Below are positions 1 to 7,013 of a stretch of 64,000 bases of DNA, piece after piece; position 1 is the first letter of the stretch; each line of letters opens with the position of its first letter. Made by a program: the position numbers and the translations under genes. The notes beneath the pieces are model-generated. The model was not told the origin of the DNA and made no database searches. It saw only the letters and a program-made list of their open reading frames with translations. The stretch is from the NCBI GenBank assembly GCA_023412845.1, contig JAEZRH010000172.1, positions 1 to 64,000 on the forward strand, written 5' to 3'. This DNA is from Bacillota bacterium. Its GTDB lineage: Bacteria; Bacillota; Clostridia; Oscillospirales; Acutalibacteraceae.

Positions 1-2
1 AT

Positions 3-188
3 GTAACAGGCAGCATCGGCAAGCGCTACCGCCGTCAGGACGAGATCGGCACGCCGTTCTGCGTGACCTACGACTTCCAGAGCGAGGAGGACGGCCGCGT
101 GACCGTCCGCGACCGCGACTCCATGAAGCAGGACCGCATCGCCGTCGGCGATCTGGAAAGCTATATCGAGGAAAAGACCCGGTTCTAA
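3..188 (+). CDS. glyS: Glycyl-tRNA synthetase (C-terminal fragment)
   Basis: This is the last 61 codons of a gene that starts left of the window. The peptide contains [18 protein letters not shown] and then VTVRDRDSM, which is the end of the anticodon-binding domain of the single-chain, dimeric class II glycyl-tRNA synthetase that charges tRNA-Gly. It ends with a lysine-rich tail and TAA at 186-188. A short palindrome of the local repeat family begins at the base after the stop. The family is clear from this domain alone; the start and catalytic core cannot be judged. Confidence 0.9.
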   Translation, partial: VTGSIGKRYRRQDEIGTPFCVTYDFQSEEDGRVTVRDRDSMKQDRIAVGDLESYIEEKTRF

Positions 189-275
189 CGGCGTACCGCC
201 GCCGTCAAGCCCCGCCAGGGGTACGGCGGAAATTTTCAGTTATCTTTGGCGGGAGCGTCAAAAGCAACCCCCGAT
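189..275. repeat. Stop-proximal palindromic repeat after glyS
   Basis: CGGCGTACCGCCG starts one base after the glyS stop and is followed by CCGTCAAGCC, a CCGCC/GGCGG arm pair and GGCGGGAGCGTCAAA (248-262). The last 15-mer recurs exactly at 26962-26976 and nearly at 53431. The opening palindrome recurs in variant form after the stops at 25131, 28311, 35427 and 39667. It may form the 3' end of the glyS transcript, but there is no clean U-run. Confidence 0.6.
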
Positions 276-311
276 GGCATAATTGGAAAGGGAGAAGAAA
301 GGAGCGCAGCC

Positions 312-791
312 ATGCGCAGAAGCGACAGGGAGATCACGGCACCCGATAAGAAACTTGAAATTCTGCAGCGCTGTCACGTCGTGCGCCTCGGCCTGTGCGA
401 CGACGGCAGGCCTTACGTCGTTCCGCTCAATTTCGGCGTCCGCGCCGGGGCAAACGGCACCGCGCTGTATTTCCACTGCGCCGTCTCCGGCAGAAAGCTG
501 GACATCATCCGCCAAAACCCGCAGGTCTGCTTCGAGGCGGACCGCCTGCTCCGGGTCGTGGAGGCGGACAAAGCCTGCGACTGGACCGCGAAATACGAAA
601 GCGTGATCGGAGAAGGCCGAGCCGTGATCGTCGAGGACCCCGCCGAAAAATTCGAGGGGCTTCTGTGCATCCTGCGGCACTACGGCTACGACGGCGGGCC
701 GGAGTTCGCGCCCGCCATCGTAGCCCGCACCGCGGTGGTGCGGGTCGACGTGGAATCCATCTCCGCAAAAAGCAACGAGACGGACCGGTGA
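312..791 (+). CDS. Pyridoxamine 5'-phosphate oxidase family protein (NimA-like)
   Basis: A 159-residue protein of the flavin-binding split-barrel (PNPOx-like/NimA) family. The N-terminus (REITAPDKKLEILQRC then VVRLGLCDDGRPYVVPLNF) and the later ALYFHCAVSGRKLDII and VCFEADRL segments match the pattern of these proteins, which bind FMN or another cofactor and reduce small substrates; exact substrates are usually unknown. I chose the ATG at 312 because AGGAG at 299-303 lies 8 bases upstream; an in-frame start at 246 lies in repeat sequence and has no such site. It stands alone between glyS and an unknown gene. Family assignment is good, substrate unknown. Confidence 0.75.
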   Translation: MRRSDREITAPDKKLEILQRCHVVRLGLCDDGRPYVVPLNFGVRAGANGTALYFHCAVSGRKLDIIRQNPQVCFEADRLLRVVEADKACDWTAKYESVIGEGRAVIVEDPAEKFEGLLCILRHYGYDGGPEFAPAIVARTAVVRVDVESISAKSNETDR

Positions 792-880
792 AAATCTCAT
801 TTTCTCTTCACTAAAAATCGGCTGTCTTCTGCCGATATCTGTGTTGGAAGGCATCTGTTTTCAGGAAAGGAGGGATCGCC

Positions 881-1360
881 ATGGGAACGACGGCACTGGG
901 CCTTGCCCAACAGATTTACGGGGCCTATCAGTTGAGCCAGAGCAGCAGTTACAGCACCGGCATGCCCGACACGTCCACAATCTCAAAGAAACACTACGGC
1001 ATCACGGACGTGAGCGCAGCGAACGAGGCTCTCAGCAAAAGCAGCAAAGCGGATTTTGCCTACCTGCCCCGCGTGGACGGCTTTGCGGAACAGTTGTTCC
1101 AGACAAGCCAGCTCCAGAACATCGACGTAAATACCTATGACGTGCTGAAAAGCACGCTCGGCAGCAGCAGTATCGGCAGCATCCTTTCCGGCAGCTCGGA
1201 TTCTTCGGTCTTTCTGAAGACCACCGACGCCGGGACCGACGCAGCGCTCACCTATGCGGAAAACCAGATCAGCTCGCCCTCGTCCAGCGGTCCGGTCAAC
1301 AGCTACCAGAGTTACCTGAACAGTACCTCCGTCGGCAACATCCTCGACACCTACGCCTAG
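881..1360 (+). CDS. Hypothetical Ser/Thr-rich protein
   Basis: I do not recognise this 159-residue protein. It starts at an ATG with a strong AGGAAAGGAGGG site 7 bases upstream, so it is very likely translated. It has no signal peptide, membrane segment or cysteine. The N-terminus is weakly amphipathic (ALGLAQQIYGAYQL). The rest is rich in Ser, Thr, Asn and Gln, with serine runs near residues 95-110 and 130-140. It is monocistronic: the glyS-side repeat lies upstream, and a palindrome directly follows the TAG. The composition would suit a secreted or structural protein exported by another route, but no function can be assigned. Confidence 0.6.
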   Translation: MGTTALGLAQQIYGAYQLSQSSSYSTGMPDTSTISKKHYGITDVSAANEALSKSSKADFAYLPRVDGFAEQLFQTSQLQNIDVNTYDVLKSTLGSSSIGSILSGSSDSSVFLKTTDAGTDAALTYAENQISSPSSSGPVNSYQSYLNSTSVGNILDTYA

Positions 1361-1480
1361 CAGGCTGCGCCTGCACTAACGCCCCGCCGCGGACACAGTC
1401 CGTTTCGGCGGGGCGTGCGGTATGATGGGAATTTTCCGCTTTTTTGCCCGGACAGTCCGGGGAAAACTTTCGTGGGCGGC
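1361..1480. repeat. Palindromic repeat cluster after the 881 gene
   Basis: CAGGCTGCGCCTG begins at the base after the stop codon. Then comes a CGCCCCGCCG...CGGCGGGGCG stem enclosing CGGACACAGTCCG (1390-1402). That inner palindrome recurs exactly at 13785-13797 and with one change at 57307-57319. At 1445-1457 lies TGCCCGGACAGTC, the reverse complement of a 13-mer found at 18063 and 58367. Confidence 0.6.
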
Positions 1481-1492
1481 ATGAATCAGGCG

Positions 1493-1533
1493 AAAAGAGT
1501 GTACCCTTCGCGAAGGGTACACTCTTTTTATCG
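1493..1533. terminator. Bidirectional intrinsic terminator (repeat family)
   Basis: Perfect inverted repeat AAAAGAGTGTACCC / GGGTACACTCTTTT around TTCGCGAA, followed by T5. It sits between converging genes (881 on + and the GH13 gene on -) and can serve both. Hairpins at 11761 and 39835 share its sequence and its AAAGCGAT-like flank. Confidence 0.85.
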
Positions 1534-1535
1534 CT

Positions 1536-3431
1536 TTATGAAAAGCCTGCCGAAAGCACGGCATACCCTATGGCGGGCAGGATGAGCCGGTTCTCCGCAT
1601 CCGGGTCCGGGCCGAAAAGCGCCTTCGCGCCCTGCCATTCCGCCGTCAGGGTCAGCGTTTTCGGCTGCCCGCCGCGGTTGAACGCGCAGAACAGCGCGCC
1701 GCTTTCATCCTTCCGGACGTAGGCCATCACATCGCCGTCCGCGGCTATCGGAAAGAAATCCCCGTCTTTGAGGCACGCGCACCGCGCGCGCAGCCGTCCC
1801 AGCCGGCGGTACCACTCCACAAGGCCCGTGTCTTCGCCCCCCCACGGGTAGCAGGTGCGGTTGAACGGGTCGCGGTATCCCTCCACACCCGCTTCGTCGC
1901 CGTAATAGATGCACGGTACGCCCGGCAAGGTGAACTGCATCAGCGAGGCCAGGCGCATCTTCGCAAGGCCAAGCGCGCGCTGCTCCGGCGTCAGGTGCGC
2001 CGCGCTCTGCCAGCGCCGCCCGCGTCCCTTCGCCGGTTCCCCGGCAAGGACGGTGAGCGCGCGCTCCGTGTCGTGCGTGCCGATGTTGTTCATCAGGATA
2101 TGAACGACCTGCGGCGGATAATTTTCAAGGATCGTGAGGATCTGCTCCATCATGTCCGCCGGATCCCCGCCCGTCAGGAAACCGAGCACCGCGCCGCGGA
2201 ACGGATAGTTCATCACGCTGTCGAGCTGGCCGCCCAGCAGATAGCGCCTCCGCTGCCCGTACGCGGTCTTGTTGGAGGCGTCTTCCCACACCTCACCCAC
2301 GACGACGGCGGCGCTCTTTTCGGCTTTCGCCGCTTTCCGGACATCGTCGAGGAAACAATCCGGCAGTTCGTCGGCAACGTCCAGCCGCCAGCCGGAGGCG
2401 CCCAGCGACAGCCATTTGCGGATCACCCCGGCCGGAGCCCGGCTGGCACCCGGCTGACAGCCGGACTCCGGCCCGTTGATATAGGCGCTGAAAGCCTCGT
2501 TGCACTCGTTGACGTCCGGCAGCGTTTTGAACCCCCACCAGCAGGCGTAGTCGTCCGGCCAGCGTTTGAACTGGTACCACGCGTAATAGGGAGAATCCTG
2601 CGACTGGTACGCCCCCGGACCGGGGTAGCGCCCCTCGCGGTTGAAATAGACGCTGTCGCTGCCCGTGTGGTTGAACACGCCGTCGAGCAGTATGCGGATG
2701 CCGTACCCCGCGGCGGCGAAGCACAGCTCCCTGAAATCCTCCTCCGTGCCGAGCAGCGGGTCTATTTTCGTATAGTCCGCCGTGTCGTACCGGTGGTTGG
2801 AGTGCGCTTCGAAGATAGGGTTTAAGTACAGGCAGGTCACGCCGAGCGATTTGAGATACGGCAGCTTCTCCTGAATGCCCCTCAGGTCGCCGCCGAAATA
2901 ATCGCTGTTCGTGATCTTCCCCTGGGCGTTCGGCTGCCAGTCCGGCTGTTCACCCCAAGCCGCGTGAAGCTTCCGGTCCGCGGGAACGCCCTTTTTCTCT
3001 TCACCGGAGGAGCGGAACCGGTCGGGGAAAATCTGATAGATCACCCCTCCGCGCAGCCAGTCCGGGGCGGAGAACGCGGGATCGTACACCGTGAGCTGCC
3101 ACGGCGCTCCGTCCCGCCGGAGCGCGCCCTCGCCGCCCCAGTCCCGCGTAACGGCAAGCGTGCCGCGCCAGGTGTCGACGGAAAAGGAGTAGAAATAAAG
3201 CCCCGGCTTCTCCGGCTTGAAATGGCATTCCCAAAACTCGTACTGGTCGCCGTTCATGCCGCACCAGAACATGCCGAGTGTCTGCCGCCCGCCCGTGGAG
3301 TCCTCCGTCACCACAAGGCGCGCCGCGGAACAGTGCAGATCGCGCGGAAGCGTGATCCTGAAATGGACCGGGGTTCCCCCGGCCACCGCGCCAATCGGCG
3401 AGCGGCAGGCCGGGTTCCGAGAATTAAACAT
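1536..3431 (-). CDS. GH13 alpha-glycosidase (neopullulanase/cyclomaltodextrinase-like)
   Basis: A 631-residue cytosolic alpha-amylase-family enzyme that should hydrolyse alpha-1,4 (perhaps alpha-1,6) bonds in maltodextrins. An N-terminal beta-sandwich domain (about residues 1-120) precedes the barrel, which opens at VIYQIFPDRF (130-139). Catalytic residues are visible: nucleophile Asp351 in GWRLDVADE, acid/base Glu380 in VVGEVWED, and Asp454 in NIGTHDTER. DGVFNHTG (250-257) is conserved region I. No signal peptide is present. It follows glgP by 39 bases on the same strand, so both likely serve glycogen/maltodextrin breakdown. Oddity: about 15 residues (PESGCQPGASRAPAG, near 322-336) interrupt the segment before VIRKWL and are encoded by a nested palindrome at 2432-2471. 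Exact specificity is uncertain. Confidence 0.88.
   Translation of the reverse strand: MFNSRNPACRSPIGAVAGGTPVHFRITLPRDLHCSAARLVVTEDSTGGRQTLGMFWCGMNGDQYEFWECHFKPEKPGLYFYSFSVDTWRGTLAVTRDWGGEGALRRDGAPWQLTVYDPAFSAPDWLRGGVIYQIFPDRFRSSGEEKKGVPADRKLHAAWGEQPDWQPNAQGKITNSDYFGGDLRGIQEKLPYLKSLGVTCLYLNPIFEAHSNHRYDTADYTKIDPLLGTEEDFRELCFAAAGYGIRILLDGVFNHTGSDSVYFNREGRYPGPGAYQSQDSPYYAWYQFKRWPDDYACWWGFKTLPDVNECNEAFSAYINGPESGCQPGASRAPAGVIRKWLSLGASGWRLDVADELPDCFLDDVRKAAKAEKSAAVVVGEVWEDASNKTAYGQRRRYLLGGQLDSVMNYPFRGAVLGFLTGGDPADMMEQILTILENYPPQVVHILMNNIGTHDTERALTVLAGEPAKGRGRRWQSAAHLTPEQRALGLAKMRLASLMQFTLPGVPCIYYGDEAGVEGYRDPFNRTCYPWGGEDTGLVEWYRRLGRLRARCACLKDGDFFPIAADGDVMAYVRKDESGALFCAFNRGGQPKTLTLTAEWQGAKALFGPDPDAENRLILPAIGYAVLSAGFS
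2432..2471. repeat. Nested palindrome inside the GH13 coding region
   Basis: Outer arms CCGGAG (2432-2437) and CTCCGG (2466-2471) enclose the perfect palindrome CCGGCTG-A-CAGCCGG (2450-2464). It is read in frame and encodes a Pro/Gly/Ser-rich stretch where family members usually pass directly into the GVIRKWL segment. It resembles the small palindromic modules found after stop codons elsewhere in the window. Confidence 0.5.
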
Positions 3432-3470
3432 GCGCGCATACCCTCCCGCACGGCAAAACAGGACCGCCCG

Positions 3471-5951
3471 TCACACTTTGCCGGACTTGCGCGGAAACAG
3501 CGGTTTTTTCGGCGCGGCCGGGGCCCTGCCGACGGGTTCTTCCGGCTGCGGGACCGGCTCCGCCCGCCAGATGTTCTGCGCGTATTCCCTGATGGCGCGG
3601 TCCGCCGCGAACCGGCCGGCCTGCGCCACGTTGATGAGGCACATCCGCTGCCAGGCGATGGGGTCCGAATACAAATGCGCCGATTTCTCCCTTGCTTTTG
3701 CGTAGGAGGCGAAATCCGCCAGTACCATGTACGGGTCGGTATTTTTCAGGGTATCCGCAATATCGCGGAAGCTGACCCCGCAGAAGCCCGCATCCACGGC
3801 CTCCAGCGCTTTCCGGATGGCCGGGTTGTTGTCGGCGAAAACGCGCGGATTGTAGCCGGACTTTTTCAGCTCGTCGGCCTGCCCGGCCGTCAGTCCGAAC
3901 AGAATGATGTTGTCGTCGCCCACGGCCTCGCGAATTTCCACGTTCGCCCCGTCGAGTGTGCCGAGCGTCACCGCGCCGTTGATCATCAGCTTCATGTTGC
4001 TCGTGCCGGAGGCTTCCGTCCCCGCCAGGGAAATCTGCTCGCTGATGTCGGCGGCCGGCATCAGCAGCTCCGCCAGCGTGACGCGGTAGTCTTCCAGAAA
4101 GACGACGCGCATCTTCCCGTTCACGCGCGGGTCGGCGTTGATGGTCTTCGCAAGGTCCGAGATGAACCGGATGATCTGCTTTGCGGCGTAATACCCGGGC
4201 GCGGCCTTCGCTCCGAAGATATAGGTGCGCGGGGTGAAATCAAGGTTCGGGTCCTCGCACAGGCGCTGGTAGTCCGTCAGGATCTGGAGCGCGTTCAGGT
4301 GCTGCCGCTTGTATTCGTGCAGGCGCTTGACCTGCACGTCGAAGATGGAATCCGGGTCGACGGCAATACCGTTCTCCCGCTTGATATATTCGGCGATGCG
4401 CAGCTTGTTCCGGCGCTTGATCTCCGCCATTTTTTTCAGGACCTGCGGGTCGTCCTTATACTCCATCAGGCCGGAAAGCCGAGACGCATCCGTTACGAAG
4501 CCGTCGCCGATCAGCTCCGCCACAAGGCCGGAAAGGTCCGGATTCGCCTGGCACAGCCAGCGGCGGTGCGCGATGCCGTTCGTCACGTTTGTAAATTTCT
4601 GCGGCATCTCTGTGTAAAAGTCATGGAAGACCCGGTCCTTCAGGATGTCGCTGTGCAGCCTGGAAACGCCGTTCACGCTGTGGCAGGAAACGACCGCAAG
4701 ATTCGCCATTTTGACATAGCCGTCGTTCCACGGGGCCATGCGCCCGACCTTGTAGCCGTCGATGTTCCTCGCATGCATGCCGGCGCAGAAGCGGCGGTTG
4801 ATTTCCTCCACGATCTGGTAAATCCGCGGCAGGCGGGTCCTGAACAGCTCGACGCCCCAGCATTCCAGCGCTTCCGACATCACGGTGTGGTTCGTGTAGG
4901 CGAAAACATTCTGCACGATCTCCCACGCGGCGTCCCAGCCGTAGCCGCACTCGTCCATCATGACGCGCATCATTTCCGGTACGGCCAGCACGGGGTGCGT
5001 GTCGTTCAGGTGGATGGCCACAAGGTCCGGCAGGCTGTCGAGCGTACTGTGCGAAAACAGGTGGTGGCGGATGATGTCCTGAATGGTCGCGGAAACGAGG
5101 AAATACTGCTGCGAAAGCCGCAGGCTCTTCCCCTCGGGATGGTTGTCGTCGGGGTAGAGCACCTTGGTGATCACCTCGGCCATGGCCTTCTGTTCCATGG
5201 CGCGCAGGTAGTCGCCGCCGTTGAACAGCTTCATGTCGAACTCGGCGGACGTAGCGGACCACAGACGCAGGCGGCTGATTCCTTTTCCGCCGTAGCCGGC
5301 GATGTACATGTCGTACGGCACGGCGACGGCCTTGTCGTACCCCTTATGGTTCACAACGTGATACTGATTGTTCCAGTAGTCTTCGATATGGCCGTTGAAA
5401 TGCACTTCCACGCTTTTCTCCGGCTCGCCCCGCAGCCAGATCTTGCCTCCCGGCAGCCAGAAATCCGGCAGTTCCGTCTGCCAGCCGTCCACCAGCTTCT
5501 GCCGGAAGATGCCGTACTCGTACCGCAGGGAATACCCCGTCGCCGGGTAGCCCAGCGTGGCCAGCGAATCCATGTAGCACGCGGCAAGCCGCCCAAGGCC
5601 GCCGTTGCCGAGGCCCGCGTCCGGCTCCTGCTCGTAAAGCGAGTCAAGCTTGAGGCCGATGCCGTTCAGGGCCTTGCGAAAATCGTTTTCCAGCCCCAGG
5701 TTGAACAGGTTGTTCCTGAGCGAACGCCCGAGCAGGAACTCCATGCAAAGATAGTAAACGTGCTTCGTGCGCGTCTTCTCCGCGCGGTCGGCAAACGCGC
5801 TCCCAAGCTTTTCCATCAGGTCGCGCACATAGAGCGCAACCGCCTTATAACACTGCTCGTCGTTGGCGTTAACAAGGGAAACCCCGAACACATGCTCGAG
5901 ATTATCGATCACGGTCTGCTGAATCTGCTCCGCCGGGATCCTGTTTTCCAT
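3471..5951 (-). CDS. glgP: Glycogen/maltodextrin phosphorylase
   Basis: An 826-residue PLP enzyme that releases glucose 1-phosphate from the non-reducing ends of glycogen or maltodextrins. Length and sequence match bacterial phosphorylases throughout. Recognisable parts include YYLCMEFLLGRSLRNN near residue 66, DAGLGNGGLGRLAACY, HLNDTHPVLAVPEMMR, and the PLP-lysine segment EASGTSNMKLMINGAVT with the active-site lysine in SNMKLM. A short basic tail (KKPLFPRKSGKV) is extra. It is the first gene of a two-gene operon with the GH13 enzyme and has a plausible promoter at 6026-6054. The product could feed glycolysis through the phosphohexomutase at 53804-55504. Confidence 0.95.
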   Translation of the reverse strand: MENRIPAEQIQQTVIDNLEHVFGVSLVNANDEQCYKAVALYVRDLMEKLGSAFADRAEKTRTKHVYYLCMEFLLGRSLRNNLFNLGLENDFRKALNGIGLKLDSLYEQEPDAGLGNGGLGRLAACYMDSLATLGYPATGYSLRYEYGIFRQKLVDGWQTELPDFWLPGGKIWLRGEPEKSVEVHFNGHIEDYWNNQYHVVNHKGYDKAVAVPYDMYIAGYGGKGISRLRLWSATSAEFDMKLFNGGDYLRAMEQKAMAEVITKVLYPDDNHPEGKSLRLSQQYFLVSATIQDIIRHHLFSHSTLDSLPDLVAIHLNDTHPVLAVPEMMRVMMDECGYGWDAAWEIVQNVFAYTNHTVMSEALECWGVELFRTRLPRIYQIVEEINRRFCAGMHARNIDGYKVGRMAPWNDGYVKMANLAVVSCHSVNGVSRLHSDILKDRVFHDFYTEMPQKFTNVTNGIAHRRWLCQANPDLSGLVAELIGDGFVTDASRLSGLMEYKDDPQVLKKMAEIKRRNKLRIAEYIKRENGIAVDPDSIFDVQVKRLHEYKRQHLNALQILTDYQRLCEDPNLDFTPRTYIFGAKAAPGYYAAKQIIRFISDLAKTINADPRVNGKMRVVFLEDYRVTLAELLMPAADISEQISLAGTEASGTSNMKLMINGAVTLGTLDGANVEIREAVGDDNIILFGLTAGQADELKKSGYNPRVFADNNPAIRKALEAVDAGFCGVSFRDIADTLKNTDPYMVLADFASYAKAREKSAHLYSDPIAWQRMCLINVAQAGRFAADRAIREYAQNIWRAEPVPQPEEPVGRAPAAPKKPLFPRKSGKV

Positions 5952-6025
5952 CGAAAGCCCTCCAAATACAATGGCACCGCCGCAAAGCGGTTTCCTACAA
6001 TTTCATGAAAATAGAATTTATGTAT

Positions 6026-6054
6026 ATGATACACCAAATTTCAGCTTTTTACAA
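6026..6054 (-). promoter_or_regulatory. Predicted sigma-A promoter of glgP
   Basis: On the minus strand TTGTAA (6054-6049) and TATCAT (6031-6026) are separated by exactly 17 bases, about 75 bases before the glgP start. Matches to consensus are 4/6 and 5/6. Confidence 0.5.
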
Positions 6055-6512
6055 GTGCAGAAGGGAGCGCATCTGGTCCTCCGGGTTTGCTGAAATATTC
6101 AGTGTAAATGCGCATTTCATCCGGATTTTTGGTGAAAGCTCTCAAAAATCCATTAGGAAATAAAAAAGCATTATATTTGTGCAATTAATACAAATCAGGA
6201 ATCGTTCTTCGATGGGAGCTTTTCCTTTCCGTCCCGGGCGTACGGCGCCTCACGTGCCTTCAGCGACCGCTGTGTAAACTCATTTGCCGCCCCCGAACCG
6301 CTGCCCCTGCCCGCAATCCGGGCCCGGCTGCCTGACTGCGGAAGATGTTCCGGACTGTCCGGGTGGAAACGGCCCGGATTTCCGCCCGGCTCCACGCCCG
6401 GCCGAAACAGGTTTTACCTGCGAAAAGTGCCTGAAACGTCTTTTATATTATAACAAAATAGATTATAATATGCTATATCAATTCCGTCGACCGGGGAAAG
6501 GATCTGAATCTT
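6055..6512. other. glgP-zapA divergent intergenic region
   Basis: The left part (6060-6190) is AT-rich with no gene. At 6353-6404 lies the repeat module GACTGTCCGGG...CCACGCCCGGCCG, also seen at 13836-13884 and 58367-58484. A minus-strand frame of 66 codons (6395-6195) runs through this repeat. Its last 31 codons look protein-like (NEFTQRSLKAREAPYARDG), but there is no convincing ribosome site, so I do not call it a gene. A perfect -10 TATAAT at 6464-6469 with a poor -35 probably serves zapA. Confidence 0.45.
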
Positions 6513-7013
6513 TTGGCCATATACAGGATCAGGCTGAACATCTGCGGCTGCGAATGCGCCCTGTGCTCAGACGACAGCGAAAATTACATACGTTCCATCG
6601 GCGACGAGGTGCAGAAGGCAATTGACGGCGTCATGGATAAAAACGAGCGGGTCTCCGTCACGCTGGCCGCCATCATCACGGCGCTCAGCTACTGCGATGA
6701 CTGCCACAAGGCGCAGTCCGCCGCCGAAAACCTCCGCACGCAGATCAAAAATTATCTGGAGGATTCGTCGCACGCGCGGCTGGAAGCGGAAGAAGCCAAG
6801 CGCGAGCTGGAGCGTCTGAAACGGGAGAACCAGACGCTGCGGGCGCGGCTCGCCGCGCTCGACAGCCCTGCCGAGGCAGAGAAGAAGCCGCCCATCGCAC
6901 CTGCGGTGCCGCCGAAGCAGCAGACGGGAGACTTTTCGCGCGTCGTGCCGGAAGCGCAGGCCGACCAGGAAGGCTTCATGAGCTTTTTTGAAAAGAAAAC
7001 CAATGAGCCCTAA
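6513..7013 (+). CDS. zapA: Cell division protein ZapA-like
   Basis: A 166-residue protein. The first 45 residues (IYRIRLNICGCECALCSDDSENYIRSIGDEV) match the ZapA fold, in which a short beta-strand pair is followed by the DSEEYIR-type helix that packs into the dimer; ZapA bundles FtsZ filaments at the division ring. A long coiled coil follows (about residues 75-125, heptads in EEAKRELERLKRENQTLRARL), then a Pro-rich linker and an acidic end. It begins with TTG at 6513, with AAAGGA about 10 bases upstream. It is longer than the roughly 90-110 residues of simple ZapA proteins because of the tail. It lies directly before the U32 peptidase, an arrangement common in Firmicutes. Confidence 0.8.
   Translation: MAIYRIRLNICGCECALCSDDSENYIRSIGDEVQKAIDGVMDKNERVSVTLAAIITALSYCDDCHKAQSAAENLRTQIKNYLEDSSHARLEAEEAKRELERLKRENQTLRARLAALDSPAEAEKKPPIAPAVPPKQQTGDFSRVVPEAQADQEGFMSFFEKKTNEP

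Noticed and set aside
2964..6008. A 1,014-codon plus-strand open frame opposite glgP
   Set aside because: It lies wholly antisense to a complete glycogen phosphorylase with all motifs. Its composition (Arg, Val, His, Gly-rich) is typical of antisense frames in GC-rich DNA, and it has no ribosome site.
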